From Verrucomicrobiota bacterium (GTDB lineage: Bacteria > Verrucomicrobiota > Verrucomicrobiia > Opitutales > UBA953), in assembly GCA_005798925.1 (NCBI GenBank), contig SYID01000033.1, forward strand, positions 1 to 15,731: DNA of 15,731 bases, written 5' to 3'. The notes below the pieces were generated by a model. That model saw only the letters and a list, made by a program, of their open reading frames with translations. It made no database searches and had not been told where the DNA came from. Numbering within the stretch: the first letter of the stretch is position 1; the number at the start of each line of letters is the position of its first letter. The position numbers were made by a program, and so were the translations under genes. Below, piece by piece: positions 1-7,759 of this stretch.

Positions 1-575
1 CCGACGACTTCAAGCCGGAGGAAGGCTTCGTGAGCCTGTTCAACGGCAAGGACCTGACCGGCTGGGGCTACCGGGCCACGCCTCCCCGTAAGGGTGCGCC
101 CAAGCCCGGCGCCCCGCTGTTCGTGGAAGTAAAGGCGGATGAGTCTTTCGACGGCCGGACCGAGAGCGCCGACGGACGCTACCGCGCCATCAACGGACGC
201 CTCGTGATCACCACGCCCGCCGAAGGACGCCGCATCCAGGCGCTCTGGACCACCCGGGAATTCCCCGAGGACTTCGAGCTGCGCCTCGAATTCCGCGCCA
301 CGCCTAACGCCGACAGCGGCGTCTACCTGCGCAAGCCGCAGCTCCAATGCCGCGACTTCCTCGTCGCCGGTCCCTACAAGGACCTCAAGCAGTATAAGGC
401 CCAGGACTGGAACGAGCTCGTCGTCATCGTGAAGGGCGGCGTCGCGCACGCCACCTGCAACGGCGAAGTCCTGGAAGCCACCCTCAAGCTGCCCGCCACC
501 GGACCCATCGGCCTCGAAGGCGACCGCGGCCAGATGGAATACCGCCGGCTCCGCGTGAAGACACTCGCCAAGTAA
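1..575 (+). CDS. DUF1080 (3-keto-disaccharide hydrolase-like) protein, 5' truncated
   Basis: The reading frame is open from the left edge (first full codon at base 3) and ends at TAA 573-575, giving about 190 visible residues. The GTG at 30 falls inside the conserved block and is not the true start; the start and any signal peptide lie outside the window. Visible residues 12-21 read LFNGKDLTGW, the opening motif of the DUF1080 family (Pfam PF06439). The matching later blocks are FELRLEFRATPNADSGVYLR and the closing GPIGLEGDRGQMEYRRLRVK. The fold is a concanavalin-like beta-sandwich; characterised members hydrolyse 3-keto-glycosides, others may only bind glycans. An insert rich in Gly, Pro and Lys follows the first motif (about residues 23-40). 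A second, clearly different DUF1080 gene lies at 5522-6310. Family assignment is firm; the enzymatic role is inferred. Confidence 0.9.
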   Translation, partial: DDFKPEEGFVSLFNGKDLTGWGYRATPPRKGAPKPGAPLFVEVKADESFDGRTESADGRYRAINGRLVITTPAEGRRIQALWTTREFPEDFELRLEFRATPNADSGVYLRKPQLQCRDFLVAGPYKDLKQYKAQDWNELVVIVKGGVAHATCNGEVLEATLKLPATGPIGLEGDRGQMEYRRLRVKTLAK

Positions 576-579
576 AAGC

Positions 580-693
580 CCTCAGCCAAAGGGGTCAGGC
601 CGTACCCTCGCCCTTGGTGAACCTAAACTCGCCACTTTAACTCGATTTTAGGTTCAGCGACAACAAGGTACGGCCTGACCCCTTTGGCTGAGG
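580..693. repeat. 114-bp inverted-repeat (MITE/REP-like) element
   Basis: Two perfect 27-bp arms, 580-606 and 667-693, are exact reverse complements of each other. Inside them is a second 9-bp inverted pair, GAACCTAAA (619-627) and TTTAGGTTC (647-655), separated by unpaired 12- and 11-nt segments, so the whole element can fold into a long two-step hairpin. Each arm carries AAAGGGGTCAGG or its complement. The interior is more A/T-rich than the flanking genes. No target-site duplication is visible at the ends. It sits 4 nt after a stop codon and 91 nt before the next gene, so it could also end or protect the upstream transcript. Mobility by a REP-associated (IS200-like) transposase is inference; no transposase gene is present. 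Confidence 0.85.
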
Positions 694-720
694 TGTTCTC
701 CGTTACACGCTCGCCCGCCG

Positions 721-739
721 AGTCAGATTGCGACTGACT
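721..739. other. Small dyad upstream of the first sulfatase
   Basis: AGTCAG (721-726) and CTGACT (734-739) form a perfect 6-bp inverted repeat around a 7-nt centre, about 45 nt before the sulfatase start at 785. It could be an operator half-site pair or chance; no promoter boxes could be placed convincingly around it. Confidence 0.25.
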
Positions 740-784
740 ACGGAAGCCCCCAAGCAAACACGCCGTCTTTCCGAACCCCTCATC

Positions 785-2284
785 ATGAAGCTGATTTTCC
801 TCTTCCTCGCCACCCTGCTGCTCTCGCCGTCGGCCGTGCTCCGGGCCGCCGAAGGAACCCCGCCGAAACCGAACATCATCTTCATCCTGACGGACGACCA
901 GGGCTATGGCGACCTCGGACGGCACGGGCACCCATTGCTCAAGACCCCTAATCTGGATACGCTTTTCGACCAGAGCGTGCGCTTCGAACAATTCTACGTG
1001 AGCCCGTCCTGCTCGCCGACGCGCGCGGCGCTCCTGACGGGCATGCACGAGTTCCGCAACGGCGTCACGCACACCACGCTGCCGAGGGAACACCTGAACA
1101 AGGATGCCGTCCTCCTGCCGCAGCTCCTGCGGGAGGCAGGCTACCGAACGGGCTTCGTCGGCAAGTGGCACCTGGGCGGCGAAGGGGACTATGCTCCCGA
1201 GAAGCGCGGGTTCGAATGGTCCTCCACCAATGTCGGCGGCCCGAACGTCCACTTCGATCCGGTCATGATCCGCAACCGCAAACGCGAGCCGCGGAAAGGC
1301 TACCGGGAGGACGTCTTTTTCGACGAGGCCATGGCCTTCATCGATGAGCGCAAGGACGCCCCTTTCTTCTGCTACCTCGCCACCTATTCGCCTCATGCGC
1401 CGCTGGCCGCCCCCGCGGAATTCACGGCGCCGTTCCGCGGCAAGGTGGACGACGAGGAGGCCGCCTATCTCGGCATGGTCGCCAACCTCGACCATAACCT
1501 CGGACGGCTGATGCGGCATCTCCGGGACCGGAAGCTGGAGGACAACACGATCCTCGTCTTCATGAACGACAACGGCCAGACCCACGGGCTGGATGTCTTC
1601 AACGCCGGCATGAGGGGCAGCAAATGCACCATCTGGCAGGGCGGCTCGCGGGCCATCTCCCTCTGGAAATGGGCCGGGAAATGGCAGCCGCACACGGTCT
1701 CGAACCTGACGGCCCACCTCGACGTCCTGCCGACGCTCTGCGACCTCGCCGGCGCGACCCTCCCGCCCGCACTTGGCTCGAAACTCGAAGGCTTCACCCT
1801 CCGGCCGCTGCTCGAGTCCGCGGCGCCGGTCAGTTGGCACGACGACCGCCTGCTGTTCCATCACGTCGGCCGCTGGCCCAGCGGCCTGGCGGCCGCGCAC
1901 AAATATGCGATGGCCTCCGTGCAGACAGGCGACCTCCTCCTCGTGCGCAGCCGTCCGTGCGACGACCCTGCGTGCAAGCGATATTCCAGCCAGTGCACCA
2001 CCCTTCGTTCCGTGGAAGCAGGCGCCACCGCGGCGACTTACACCAAAGCCGAGGCCCAGTTCCACTGGGGCGTCACGCCGCCCGGACGCTGGGCGCTGTT
2101 CGACCTGAAGAAAGACCCGGCCTGCCGGAACGACCTTGCGCCGGAACGGCCGGAACTGACCACCAAGCTCGCCGCGTCTTACGACGAATGGTGGGACACC
2201 CTCTACCCCACGATGATCCGACTCGGCGGCGATCAGGGTGAGCCCGAGCCGCTCAGCAAGGGCCGCGTCAAAAAGCAGAAATAA
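785..2284 (+). CDS. Secreted sulfatase 1 (formylglycine-dependent, S1 family)
   Basis: This encodes 499 aa that should hydrolyse sulfate esters outside the cytoplasm. The start at 785 is preferred because it puts a signal peptide first (MKLIFLFLATLLLSPSAVLR, cleavage near AA-EG); upstream starts such as 728 add a polar stretch. The alkaline-phosphatase-like sulfatase core is intact: metal-binding D37-D38 in ILTDDQGYGD, formylglycine motif C76-S-P-T-R80 followed by AALLTG, GKWH with K127 and H129, H204 in SPHAP, and D262-N263. The segment HEFRNGVTHT after the active site is typical of planctomycete/verrucomicrobial sulfatases. Residues around 280-300, usually GMRG-K-GSPYEGG-like, are divergent here (GSKCTIWQGGSRAISLW). 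The C-terminus is basic (KGRVKKQK). It heads a likely transcript with sulfatase 2, 4 nt downstream. No Shine-Dalgarno is seen. The substrate is unknown. Confidence 0.95.
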   Translation: MKLIFLFLATLLLSPSAVLRAAEGTPPKPNIIFILTDDQGYGDLGRHGHPLLKTPNLDTLFDQSVRFEQFYVSPSCSPTRAALLTGMHEFRNGVTHTTLPREHLNKDAVLLPQLLREAGYRTGFVGKWHLGGEGDYAPEKRGFEWSSTNVGGPNVHFDPVMIRNRKREPRKGYREDVFFDEAMAFIDERKDAPFFCYLATYSPHAPLAAPAEFTAPFRGKVDDEEAAYLGMVANLDHNLGRLMRHLRDRKLEDNTILVFMNDNGQTHGLDVFNAGMRGSKCTIWQGGSRAISLWKWAGKWQPHTVSNLTAHLDVLPTLCDLAGATLPPALGSKLEGFTLRPLLESAAPVSWHDDRLLFHHVGRWPSGLAAAHKYAMASVQTGDLLLVRSRPCDDPACKRYSSQCTTLRSVEAGATAATYTKAEAQFHWGVTPPGRWALFDLKKDPACRNDLAPERPELTTKLAASYDEWWDTLYPTMIRLGGDQGEPEPLSKGRVKKQK

Positions 2285-2288
2285 GACC

Positions 2289-3629
2289 ATGAGACCTGCC
2301 CTCGCCCGCCTCGCGACCCTGCTGCTAGCCCCGCTGGTCGCCTGGGCGGCGGCTGACGCGCCGCCGAAGCGCACGCAGCCCAACATCGTCTTCATCTACG
2401 CCGACGATTGGGGCTGGGGAGACCTGTCCTGTCATGGCAACACGTGGCTGAAGACACCGCGCCTCGACAAGATGGCCAGCGAGGGCATCGACTTCCAGCA
2501 GTTCAACGTCCTGAGCCCGGTGTGCTCGCCCAGCCGCGCGGCGGCCATGACGGGGCGTTTTCCTGGTCGCTTCGGCATCAACACGGTCTTCGGCGTCACC
2601 AAGCCGCCGGAGATGCCCGACTGGCTCGATCCCCGGGCGCCCACGGTCGCGCGGATACTCAAGGCTGCGGGATATCGCACGGGACACTTCGGCAAGTGGC
2701 ATCTGGGCGAAGGCACGCCGACCATGGCGGACTATGGTTTCGACGATACCGCCGTCTATCACGGACCGGGGCCGAAAGTCGGGCCCTACGGCAACGACAT
2801 CCCGAACCAAGCGATCAAGTTCATCGAGGCGAACAAGGACCGCCCGTTCTACGTCAACGTGTGGCTGCACGAAAGCCACCTGGCTCATAGCCCTTCGGCC
2901 AAGGCCATGGCGCAATGGAAACACCTCGACCCGCGGCAGCAGGTCTACGCCGCGGTCATCACCGACGGCGACGATAAGGTCGGCCTGATCCTCGATGCGC
3001 TGGAGCGCTGCGGCGTCGCCCAGGATACGTTGGTGGTCTTTTCCAGCGACAACGGTCCGGCGAAACCCAAGGCGGGCGACCAAGGCGTCCCCGGGAAATA
3101 TCGCGGCCACTACAACGTCGGAGAAACCGGCGGATTGCGCGGACAGAAAACCAGTCTCTTCGAAGGCGGCGTCCGTGTGCCATTCATCGTGCGGTGGCCG
3201 GGCCGGGCGCCGGCCGGCCTGAAAAACGACGCAACCGTCCTGACGGCGGTGGACCTTCTGCCGACGTTCTGCGCCGTCGCCGGAATCAACCCGCCGGAAG
3301 CAATCGACGGCGAGAACCTGCTGCCGGCCCTCAAAGGCGAAGCGGCCAGGCGCTCGCGGCCCATCTTCTGGCGCATCAGCGGCAACCGGAGAGAAAAGGA
3401 CTACTGGCCTGACCTGGCGGTGCGCGAGGGAGACTGGAAACTGGTCACCACCTTCGACGGAAAGCGGTCCGAACTCTATGACCTGGCAGCAAACCGCGCT
3501 GAAGACGTGACCAAAAATCAGGCCAAGGAACACCCCGAGGTCGTCGCCCGCCTGACCCGGCTCGCGCTGGAATGGAACGCGACGCTTCCCACCAAGGCGG
3601 ACCCGGCCTGTTCGGCGACACCGCGATAA
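2289..3629 (+). CDS. Secreted sulfatase 2 (formylglycine-dependent, S1 family)
   Basis: A 446-aa sulfatase starts 4 nt after the stop of sulfatase 1, so the pair is probably co-transcribed. The ATG at 2289 gives a clean signal peptide (MRPALARLATLLLAPLVAWA, cleavage near AAADA). Active-site residues visible are D39-D40 (YADDWGWGD), C79-S-P-S-R83 followed by AAAMTGRFPGRFG, K136 and H138 in GKWHLG, H197 within HESHLAH, D254-N255 in FSSDNGP, and K287 in GLRGQKTSLFEGGVRVP. All parts of a complete type I sulfatase are present, and length is normal for the family. The C-terminal region carries the usual ELYDLAANRAED segment. It resembles N-acetylgalactosamine-6-sulfatase/arylsulfatase-A-like proteins in its GLRGQK block, but this does not identify the substrate. 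Activation needs a formylglycine-generating enzyme encoded elsewhere. Confidence 0.95.
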   Translation: MRPALARLATLLLAPLVAWAAADAPPKRTQPNIVFIYADDWGWGDLSCHGNTWLKTPRLDKMASEGIDFQQFNVLSPVCSPSRAAAMTGRFPGRFGINTVFGVTKPPEMPDWLDPRAPTVARILKAAGYRTGHFGKWHLGEGTPTMADYGFDDTAVYHGPGPKVGPYGNDIPNQAIKFIEANKDRPFYVNVWLHESHLAHSPSAKAMAQWKHLDPRQQVYAAVITDGDDKVGLILDALERCGVAQDTLVVFSSDNGPAKPKAGDQGVPGKYRGHYNVGETGGLRGQKTSLFEGGVRVPFIVRWPGRAPAGLKNDATVLTAVDLLPTFCAVAGINPPEAIDGENLLPALKGEAARRSRPIFWRISGNRREKDYWPDLAVREGDWKLVTTFDGKRSELYDLAANRAEDVTKNQAKEHPEVVARLTRLALEWNATLPTKADPACSATPR

Positions 3630-3687
3630 ACCTGGCGGAAGGAAAACCAGGCTGGAGCGGCAGGTCGTCCGCTGATTGACTGCGGCG

Positions 3688-4458
3688 ATGCTCGACTGGA
3701 TCCAAGGCCACACCCTGCTGCCCGCCGACGGGTGGATCCTGCTGCTCGCGCTCTTCGGGGCGATGTGCATCGGACTCTCGAAGTCCGGCCTCGCCGGCAC
3801 GGCGACGCTCAACGTCGTCATCATGGCCAAGATCTTCGACGCCAAGCCCTCGGTGGGGATCGTCCTGCCGATGCTCATCGTCGCCGACCTGATGGGCTAC
3901 CTCATCAACCGCCAAGGCGGCAGCTGGCGGCAGATCGTGCCGATGATTCCCGCGGCGGTCGTCGGCGTCTTCGCGGGCTGGTTCCTGCTCGATCGGGTCG
4001 ATAACGGTACCGCCCGCATCGTCATCGGCTTGCTCATCCTTGCCCTCCTCGCCTTCAACGTCGTCCTGCACCATCGGCGTGAGCAGCTCCTGGCGCTCAC
4101 CCGTCATCGCACCTTCACCTGGGGCATGGGCGGCGTCGCCGGCATCTCCACCATGCTCGCCAACGCGGCCGGACCGGTGATGACGGTCTACCTGCTCGCC
4201 CAGCGTCTGGAGAAGAAAGAGCACCTCGGCGTGTTCTGCCGCTTCTTCCTTTTCATCAACCTCTTCAAACTCCCCTTCAGCGGCAACCTCGGACTCGTCA
4301 CCGGACCGTCACTCATGACCAACCTCGTCCTGCTCCCCGGGGTCGTCGCCGGCGTCGTCCTGGGCTGGCAGATCCTCAAACGGATCGAGCAGGACGCCTT
4401 CGAGTCGGTGCTGGCCTGGCTGACCGCCTTCGCCGCGGTCTGGCTGATCGTCGGCTGA
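3688..4458 (+). CDS. TauE/SafE-family sulfur-oxyanion/organosulfonate exporter
   Basis: A 256-aa inner-membrane protein of the TauE/SafE family (PF01925), whose known members export sulfite, sulfoacetate or related anions. Hydrophobic segments occur near residues 16-38, 53-73, 84-102, 109-127, 144-170, 184-195, 208-232 and 239-255, about 7-8 helices. The two family half-repeats are visible: IGLSKSGLAGTATLNVVIMA in the first half and GGVAGISTMLANAAGPVMTV in the second, plus LIVADLMGYLINRQ. ATG 3688 is chosen; an in-frame TTG at 3676 would add only four residues. It lies 58 nt after sulfatase 2 and 42 nt before the lipoprotein gene. The setting suggests disposal or movement of a sulfur compound arising from sulfated-glycan breakdown, but sulfatases release sulfate rather than sulfite, so the actual substrate is open. 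Confidence 0.9.
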   Translation: MLDWIQGHTLLPADGWILLLALFGAMCIGLSKSGLAGTATLNVVIMAKIFDAKPSVGIVLPMLIVADLMGYLINRQGGSWRQIVPMIPAAVVGVFAGWFLLDRVDNGTARIVIGLLILALLAFNVVLHHRREQLLALTRHRTFTWGMGGVAGISTMLANAAGPVMTVYLLAQRLEKKEHLGVFCRFFLFINLFKLPFSGNLGLVTGPSLMTNLVLLPGVVAGVVLGWQILKRIEQDAFESVLAWLTAFAAVWLIVG

Positions 4459-4500
4459 CCGCTTGACTCCGCTCGGCGGGAAAGCGGAAATAAGGGCCTC

Positions 4501-5421
4501 ATGAAGACCCCGCTGCTCGCCCTCCTCGCCGGCTTCGCCCTCGTCGGCTGCCAGACCTCAGAAACCGCTCCGGCCAAGGCCGTCCCGACCCAGCGCAACC
4601 TCGCCGTCGGCGCCACGCCAGAGAGCGTGACCAAAGGTTTCGGCGGCAAGTATTTCGTCACCCTCATGGGTGCGTCCCGCAAAGCCGGCGACGGCGACGG
4701 CAAGATCGTGAAGGTCGACGGCGACAAGGTCACCGTCCTCACCGAAGGCCTCGACGACCCGAAGGGCATCGTCTTCGTCGCGAACCGCCTCATCACCGCC
4801 GACTTCGACAAGGTCTGGTCCATCGACGCCAAGGGCAAGAAGACCCTGCTCGCCGGCCCGGCCGCCTTCCCGACTCCGCCCACCTTCCTCAACGACGTCG
4901 TCGTCTCGCCCGACAAGAAGAGCGTCCTCATCACCGACATGGGCGCGGTCACCAAGATGCGCGGCGCCGACGGCAAACTCTTCGAAATCAACAGCGCCGA
5001 GCACAAGGCCATCCCGGTCATCGCCCGCGTCTTCCAGGTCACGCTCGAAGGCAAGGTCACCGAAGTCATCGCACCGACCCCGAAGATGCTCAACCCGAAC
5101 GGCATCGACGTCATGGCCAACGGCCGCATCCGCATCGCCGAATTCTTCACCGGCGACGTGCTCGAATACAACAAGGGCAAATGGAAGACCCTCGCCAAGG
5201 GCCACCGTTCCGGCGACGGCCTCGTCCACGACTCCAAGGGCCGCTTCTACGTCTCCGAAGTCATGACCGGCCGCGTCACTCGCTACGAAGCCGACGGCTC
5301 CGCCCCCAAGGAACTCGGCCAGGGCCTCAAGGCCGCCGCCGACCACTACCTCGACGAGAAGGCCGGCGTGCTGATCGTCCCGGACAGCAAGGCGGGCGAA
5401 CTGGTCTTCCTCGCCCTGTAA
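4501..5421 (+). CDS. SMP-30/gluconolactonase-like beta-propeller lipoprotein
   Basis: A 306-aa predicted lipoprotein: the N-terminus MKTPLLALLAGFALVGCQTS has a lipobox LVGC with the lipidated Cys17. The mature part shows repeated propeller-type blades such as GLDDPKGIVFVANRLITADF, LNPNGIDVMANGRIRIAEFF, GDGLVHDSKGRFYVSEV and ADHYLDEKAGVLIVPD, matching SMP-30/gluconolactonase/NHL-like six-bladed propellers. Members are calcium-dependent lactonases or sugar-binding proteins; the conserved Asn/Asp-rich loops (FLNDVVVSPD, NPNGID, SGDGLVHD) are in place for a metal site, but catalysis is not proven. A weak AAGGG-like Shine-Dalgarno (AAGGG at 4492-4496) precedes the ATG, one of the few in the window. 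It is the last gene before the 5439-5478 hairpin. A role in opening aldonolactones from oxidised sugars would fit the nearby DUF1080 proteins; that is inference. Confidence 0.85.
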   Translation: MKTPLLALLAGFALVGCQTSETAPAKAVPTQRNLAVGATPESVTKGFGGKYFVTLMGASRKAGDGDGKIVKVDGDKVTVLTEGLDDPKGIVFVANRLITADFDKVWSIDAKGKKTLLAGPAAFPTPPTFLNDVVVSPDKKSVLITDMGAVTKMRGADGKLFEINSAEHKAIPVIARVFQVTLEGKVTEVIAPTPKMLNPNGIDVMANGRIRIAEFFTGDVLEYNKGKWKTLAKGHRSGDGLVHDSKGRFYVSEVMTGRVTRYEADGSAPKELGQGLKAAADHYLDEKAGVLIVPDSKAGELVFLAL

Positions 5422-5438
5422 GCCGGCAAGGGTCAGGT

Positions 5439-5478
5439 ACGAAGAAAGGGACAGGGCTTGCCCTGTCCCTTTCTTCGT
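5439..5478. terminator. Strong 18-bp-stem hairpin between two transcription units
   Basis: Arms 5439-5456 and 5461-5478 are perfect complements around a CTTG loop, starting 17 nt after the lipoprotein stop codon. There is no long U-tract after it (TCTTTGCG follows), so it is either an atypical terminator, an mRNA 3'-end stabiliser or a REP-like repeat. Upstream GGTCAGGTAC (5431-5440) resembles the core of the 580-693 element, favouring a repeat-family origin. Confidence 0.7.
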
Positions 5479-5521
5479 CTTTGCGCTTACGCGAGTTTAC
5501 ACTGTATCTTCATCCCAACCC

Positions 5522-6310
5522 ATGAAACCCCTGCTCTCCCTCCTCGCCCTTGCGCTCGCCCTGCCCGCCTTCGCCCAGGAAGGCTTCACGCCGCTCTTCA
5601 ACGGCAAGGACCTCTCCGGCTGGGACGGCGAACCGGGCCTCTGGTCCGTCGAAGAAGGCGTGATCGTCGGCACGAGCGAAGTCGGCAAGCCGAAGACGAA
5701 CTCGTTCCTGATCTGGAACGGAAAAGTGAAGGACTTTGAAATCCGCGCGACGGTCAAGGTCGTCGGTGACAATAACTCCGGCGTGCAGTATCGCAGCCGC
5801 CGTCTGCCCGAAGTGACGCCTTGGACGATCCTTGGCTACCAGTGCGACGTACACCCGACCGATGTGCACACGGCGATGACCTACGAGGAACGCGGACGCG
5901 GCATCTTCGGCTACAACGGCGTCGACGTGGTGATGGACCCGACGGGCCAGCGCTGGCAGGTCGGCGAACGCCCGCGCGTGCAGGCCGACATCTCCCAGTA
6001 TAACGAATTCACGGTCATCGCCCGCGGCAACCGCCTCGAGCACAAGGTCAACGGCCAGACGACCTCGGTCTTCATTGACCACGACGAGAAGGGCCGCGCC
6101 CTCGAAGGCCTCATCGCCATCCAGCTGCACGCCGGCAATCCGCACAAGACCTACGTGAAGCAGGTCCTGCTCAAGGTGCTCGCCGACGGCCCCGTCCTGC
6201 CCTTCGACCAGGCCGCCCTGCCCGCCGGCGCCAAGAAGATCGACAAGCCCAAGGTCGTCAGTGCCCAGGGCAAGAATCCGCCAGCCAAGAAGGTCCCTGC
6301 CAAGAAGTAA
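5522..6310 (+). CDS. Secreted DUF1080 (3-keto-disaccharide hydrolase-like) protein
   Basis: A 262-aa exported protein. The signal peptide MKPLLSLLALALALPAFA is followed by QE, a textbook signal peptidase I site. The family motif LFNGKDLSGW is at residues 25-34, then LWSVEEGVIVG, FEIRATVKVVGDNNSGVQYR and the closing LIAIQLHAG block, covering a complete DUF1080 domain (PF06439). Unlike the gene at the left edge it has the longer form with an insert around residues 100-150 (YQCDVHPTDVHTAMTYEERG). Characterised members cleave 3-keto-glycosides produced by sugar 3-dehydrogenases. After the domain comes a K/P/A-rich tail (about 236-262, ending PPAKKVPAKK). It is 4 nt upstream of sulfatase 3, so the two are likely one transcript. 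No Shine-Dalgarno: CATCCCAACCC precedes the ATG. Confidence 0.92.
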   Translation: MKPLLSLLALALALPAFAQEGFTPLFNGKDLSGWDGEPGLWSVEEGVIVGTSEVGKPKTNSFLIWNGKVKDFEIRATVKVVGDNNSGVQYRSRRLPEVTPWTILGYQCDVHPTDVHTAMTYEERGRGIFGYNGVDVVMDPTGQRWQVGERPRVQADISQYNEFTVIARGNRLEHKVNGQTTSVFIDHDEKGRALEGLIAIQLHAGNPHKTYVKQVLLKVLADGPVLPFDQAALPAGAKKIDKPKVVSAQGKNPPAKKVPAKK

Positions 6311-6314
6311 GCCC

Positions 6315-7745
6315 ATGCGCGCTTTCTTTCTGCTGCTCTCGGCCTGCTTCGCCGCGCAGCTCTCGGCGGCACGGCCGAACATCCTCCACATCCACGCCGA
6401 CGACCATCGGGCCGACGGCTTGGGCGCGCTCGGCGCGCCGGGACTTCTCACTCCGAACCTCGATGCCCTCGTCGCCCGCGGCATGACCTTCACGCGCGCC
6501 TACACGCAAGGCTCGATGATCGGCGCGGTCTGCACCCCGAGCCGTACGATGATGCTGACCGGACGTTCCTGGCAACGCATCCCCGGCGCCAAGGCGGCCC
6601 GGCCTGAGGCCGACAACCCCGCCACCTTCCTGCCCAGCGTGCTGGCGGCGGCCGGCTACCGCACCTGGCACATGGGCAAAGGGGGCAACGCCTTCACCGC
6701 AGGAGTGAACGCCTTCCAGACGAACATCATCGACGACGCCCGATCGGCGGACGACCCCGCCACGGATCGCGCCCACGCGAGCGCGCGCCTCGCCGACCGC
6801 ACGATCGGCTTCCTGAAGGAGCATGCCGCCCGCCAGGACGCCGCGCCTTTCTACGCCTATCTCGCCCCGCCCGTCCCGCACGACCCGCGCTCGGCCGAAC
6901 CCCGCTTCCACGCGATGTATGACCCCGCACATATCGCGTTGTCCCCGGCGTTCATGCCGCAGCACCCCTGGAACAACGGAGAGATGACCGTACGTGACGA
7001 GCGCCTCGCTCCCTGGCCACGCACGGAAAAAGACACCCGACAACAGACCGCTGATTACTACGCCTGCGTGACCGGACTGGACCACCATGTCGGCCGGATC
7101 TTCGCCGCGCTCAAGGAGACCGGCCAGTGGGAGAATACGATCATCGTCTTTTCCGGAGACAACGGCCTTTCGCTCGGCGAGCATGGCCTCTTCGGCAAGC
7201 AGAACCTCTACGAGTTCGGCGGCATGCATGTCCCGCTGGTCATCGCCGGGCCCGGCATCCCCCACGGGCGGACCGCTGCGTTCGCCTACCTCATGGACCT
7301 CTTCCCGACTTTCGTCTCGCTGGCCGGCGCCAAATCGCCGGACGGCGTCGACGGCCTCGACCTGACGCCGGTGCTCCGCGGCGAAAAGCCGGCGGTACGC
7401 GACGGGGCTTATCTGGCCTACCGTGACTGCATGCGCTCCTTCAGCGACGGTCGCTGGAAGCTCATCCGCTATCCGCTCGTCGACCGCACCCAGCTCTTCG
7501 ACCTGGAGAAGGACCCGCGCGAACTGACCAACCTTGCCGACCAACCGGAGCACGCCGAAACCTTACGTCGCCTCCAAGCACGGCTCGGAGCGGAAATGAA
7601 AGCCTACGACGACGCCTTCCCGCTTACCGTAGCCAACCCCGCACCGGCGGAGTGGACGCCCCCGAGCAAAGCGCGGCTGGCCGCCGAAGACGCCAAAGCC
7701 AAGGGAGGGCGGAAGAAGAAGACCGCCGACCCGGCCAAAAAGTAA
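6315..7745 (+). CDS. Secreted sulfatase 3 with an altered GKWH motif
   Basis: A 476-aa sulfatase starting 4 nt after the DUF1080 stop. The ATG at 6315 gives a signal peptide (MRAFFLLLSACFAAQLSA). Core motifs: D29-D30 in HIHADDHRADG, C73-T-P-S-R77 preceded by GSMIGAV, H189 in PVPHDPRS, D282-N283, and H290/K295 in GEHGLFGKQNLYE. The GSMIGAVCTPSR environment and GEHGLFGKQ are typical of the choline-sulfatase/iduronate-sulfatase-like branch. The usual GKWH is replaced by GKGGN (K122 kept, the His position is Gly124), so one expected active-site His is missing. A basic tail ends the protein (GGRKKKTADPAKK). The rest is intact, so it may be active on a different substrate, or weakened; this cannot be decided from sequence. 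A palindrome at 7760-7778 follows. Confidence 0.93.
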   Translation: MRAFFLLLSACFAAQLSAARPNILHIHADDHRADGLGALGAPGLLTPNLDALVARGMTFTRAYTQGSMIGAVCTPSRTMMLTGRSWQRIPGAKAARPEADNPATFLPSVLAAAGYRTWHMGKGGNAFTAGVNAFQTNIIDDARSADDPATDRAHASARLADRTIGFLKEHAARQDAAPFYAYLAPPVPHDPRSAEPRFHAMYDPAHIALSPAFMPQHPWNNGEMTVRDERLAPWPRTEKDTRQQTADYYACVTGLDHHVGRIFAALKETGQWENTIIVFSGDNGLSLGEHGLFGKQNLYEFGGMHVPLVIAGPGIPHGRTAAFAYLMDLFPTFVSLAGAKSPDGVDGLDLTPVLRGEKPAVRDGAYLAYRDCMRSFSDGRWKLIRYPLVDRTQLFDLEKDPRELTNLADQPEHAETLRRLQARLGAEMKAYDDAFPLTVANPAPAEWTPPSKARLAAEDAKAKGGRKKKTADPAKK

Positions 7746-7759
7746 GCGACGATCCGCAT

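Noticed and set aside
576..697. Target-site duplication flanking the 580-693 element
   Set aside because: No matching direct repeat is visible at the element ends, so transposition by a duplicating transposase is not supported.
728..784. In-frame earlier start for sulfatase 1
   Set aside because: It would place a polar, basic 19-residue stretch before the signal peptide; 785 gives a normal secreted N-terminus.
623..2395. 590-aa open frame on the minus strand, antisense to sulfatase 1
   Set aside because: It mirrors the codon-position GC bias of the sulfatase, has no recognisable domain, is Arg/Ala/Gly-rich and runs through the inverted-repeat element. The + frame carries complete catalytic motifs.
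2325..3878. 517-aa open frame on the minus strand over sulfatase 2 and the exporter start
   Set aside because: It spans two unrelated + strand genes and has no domain; typical antisense artefact of high GC.
5481..5510. Possible promoter (TTGCGC and TATCTT) before the second DUF1080 gene
   Set aside because: Only weak matches to the -35 and -10 boxes, and a start this close to the ATG would leave almost no leader.
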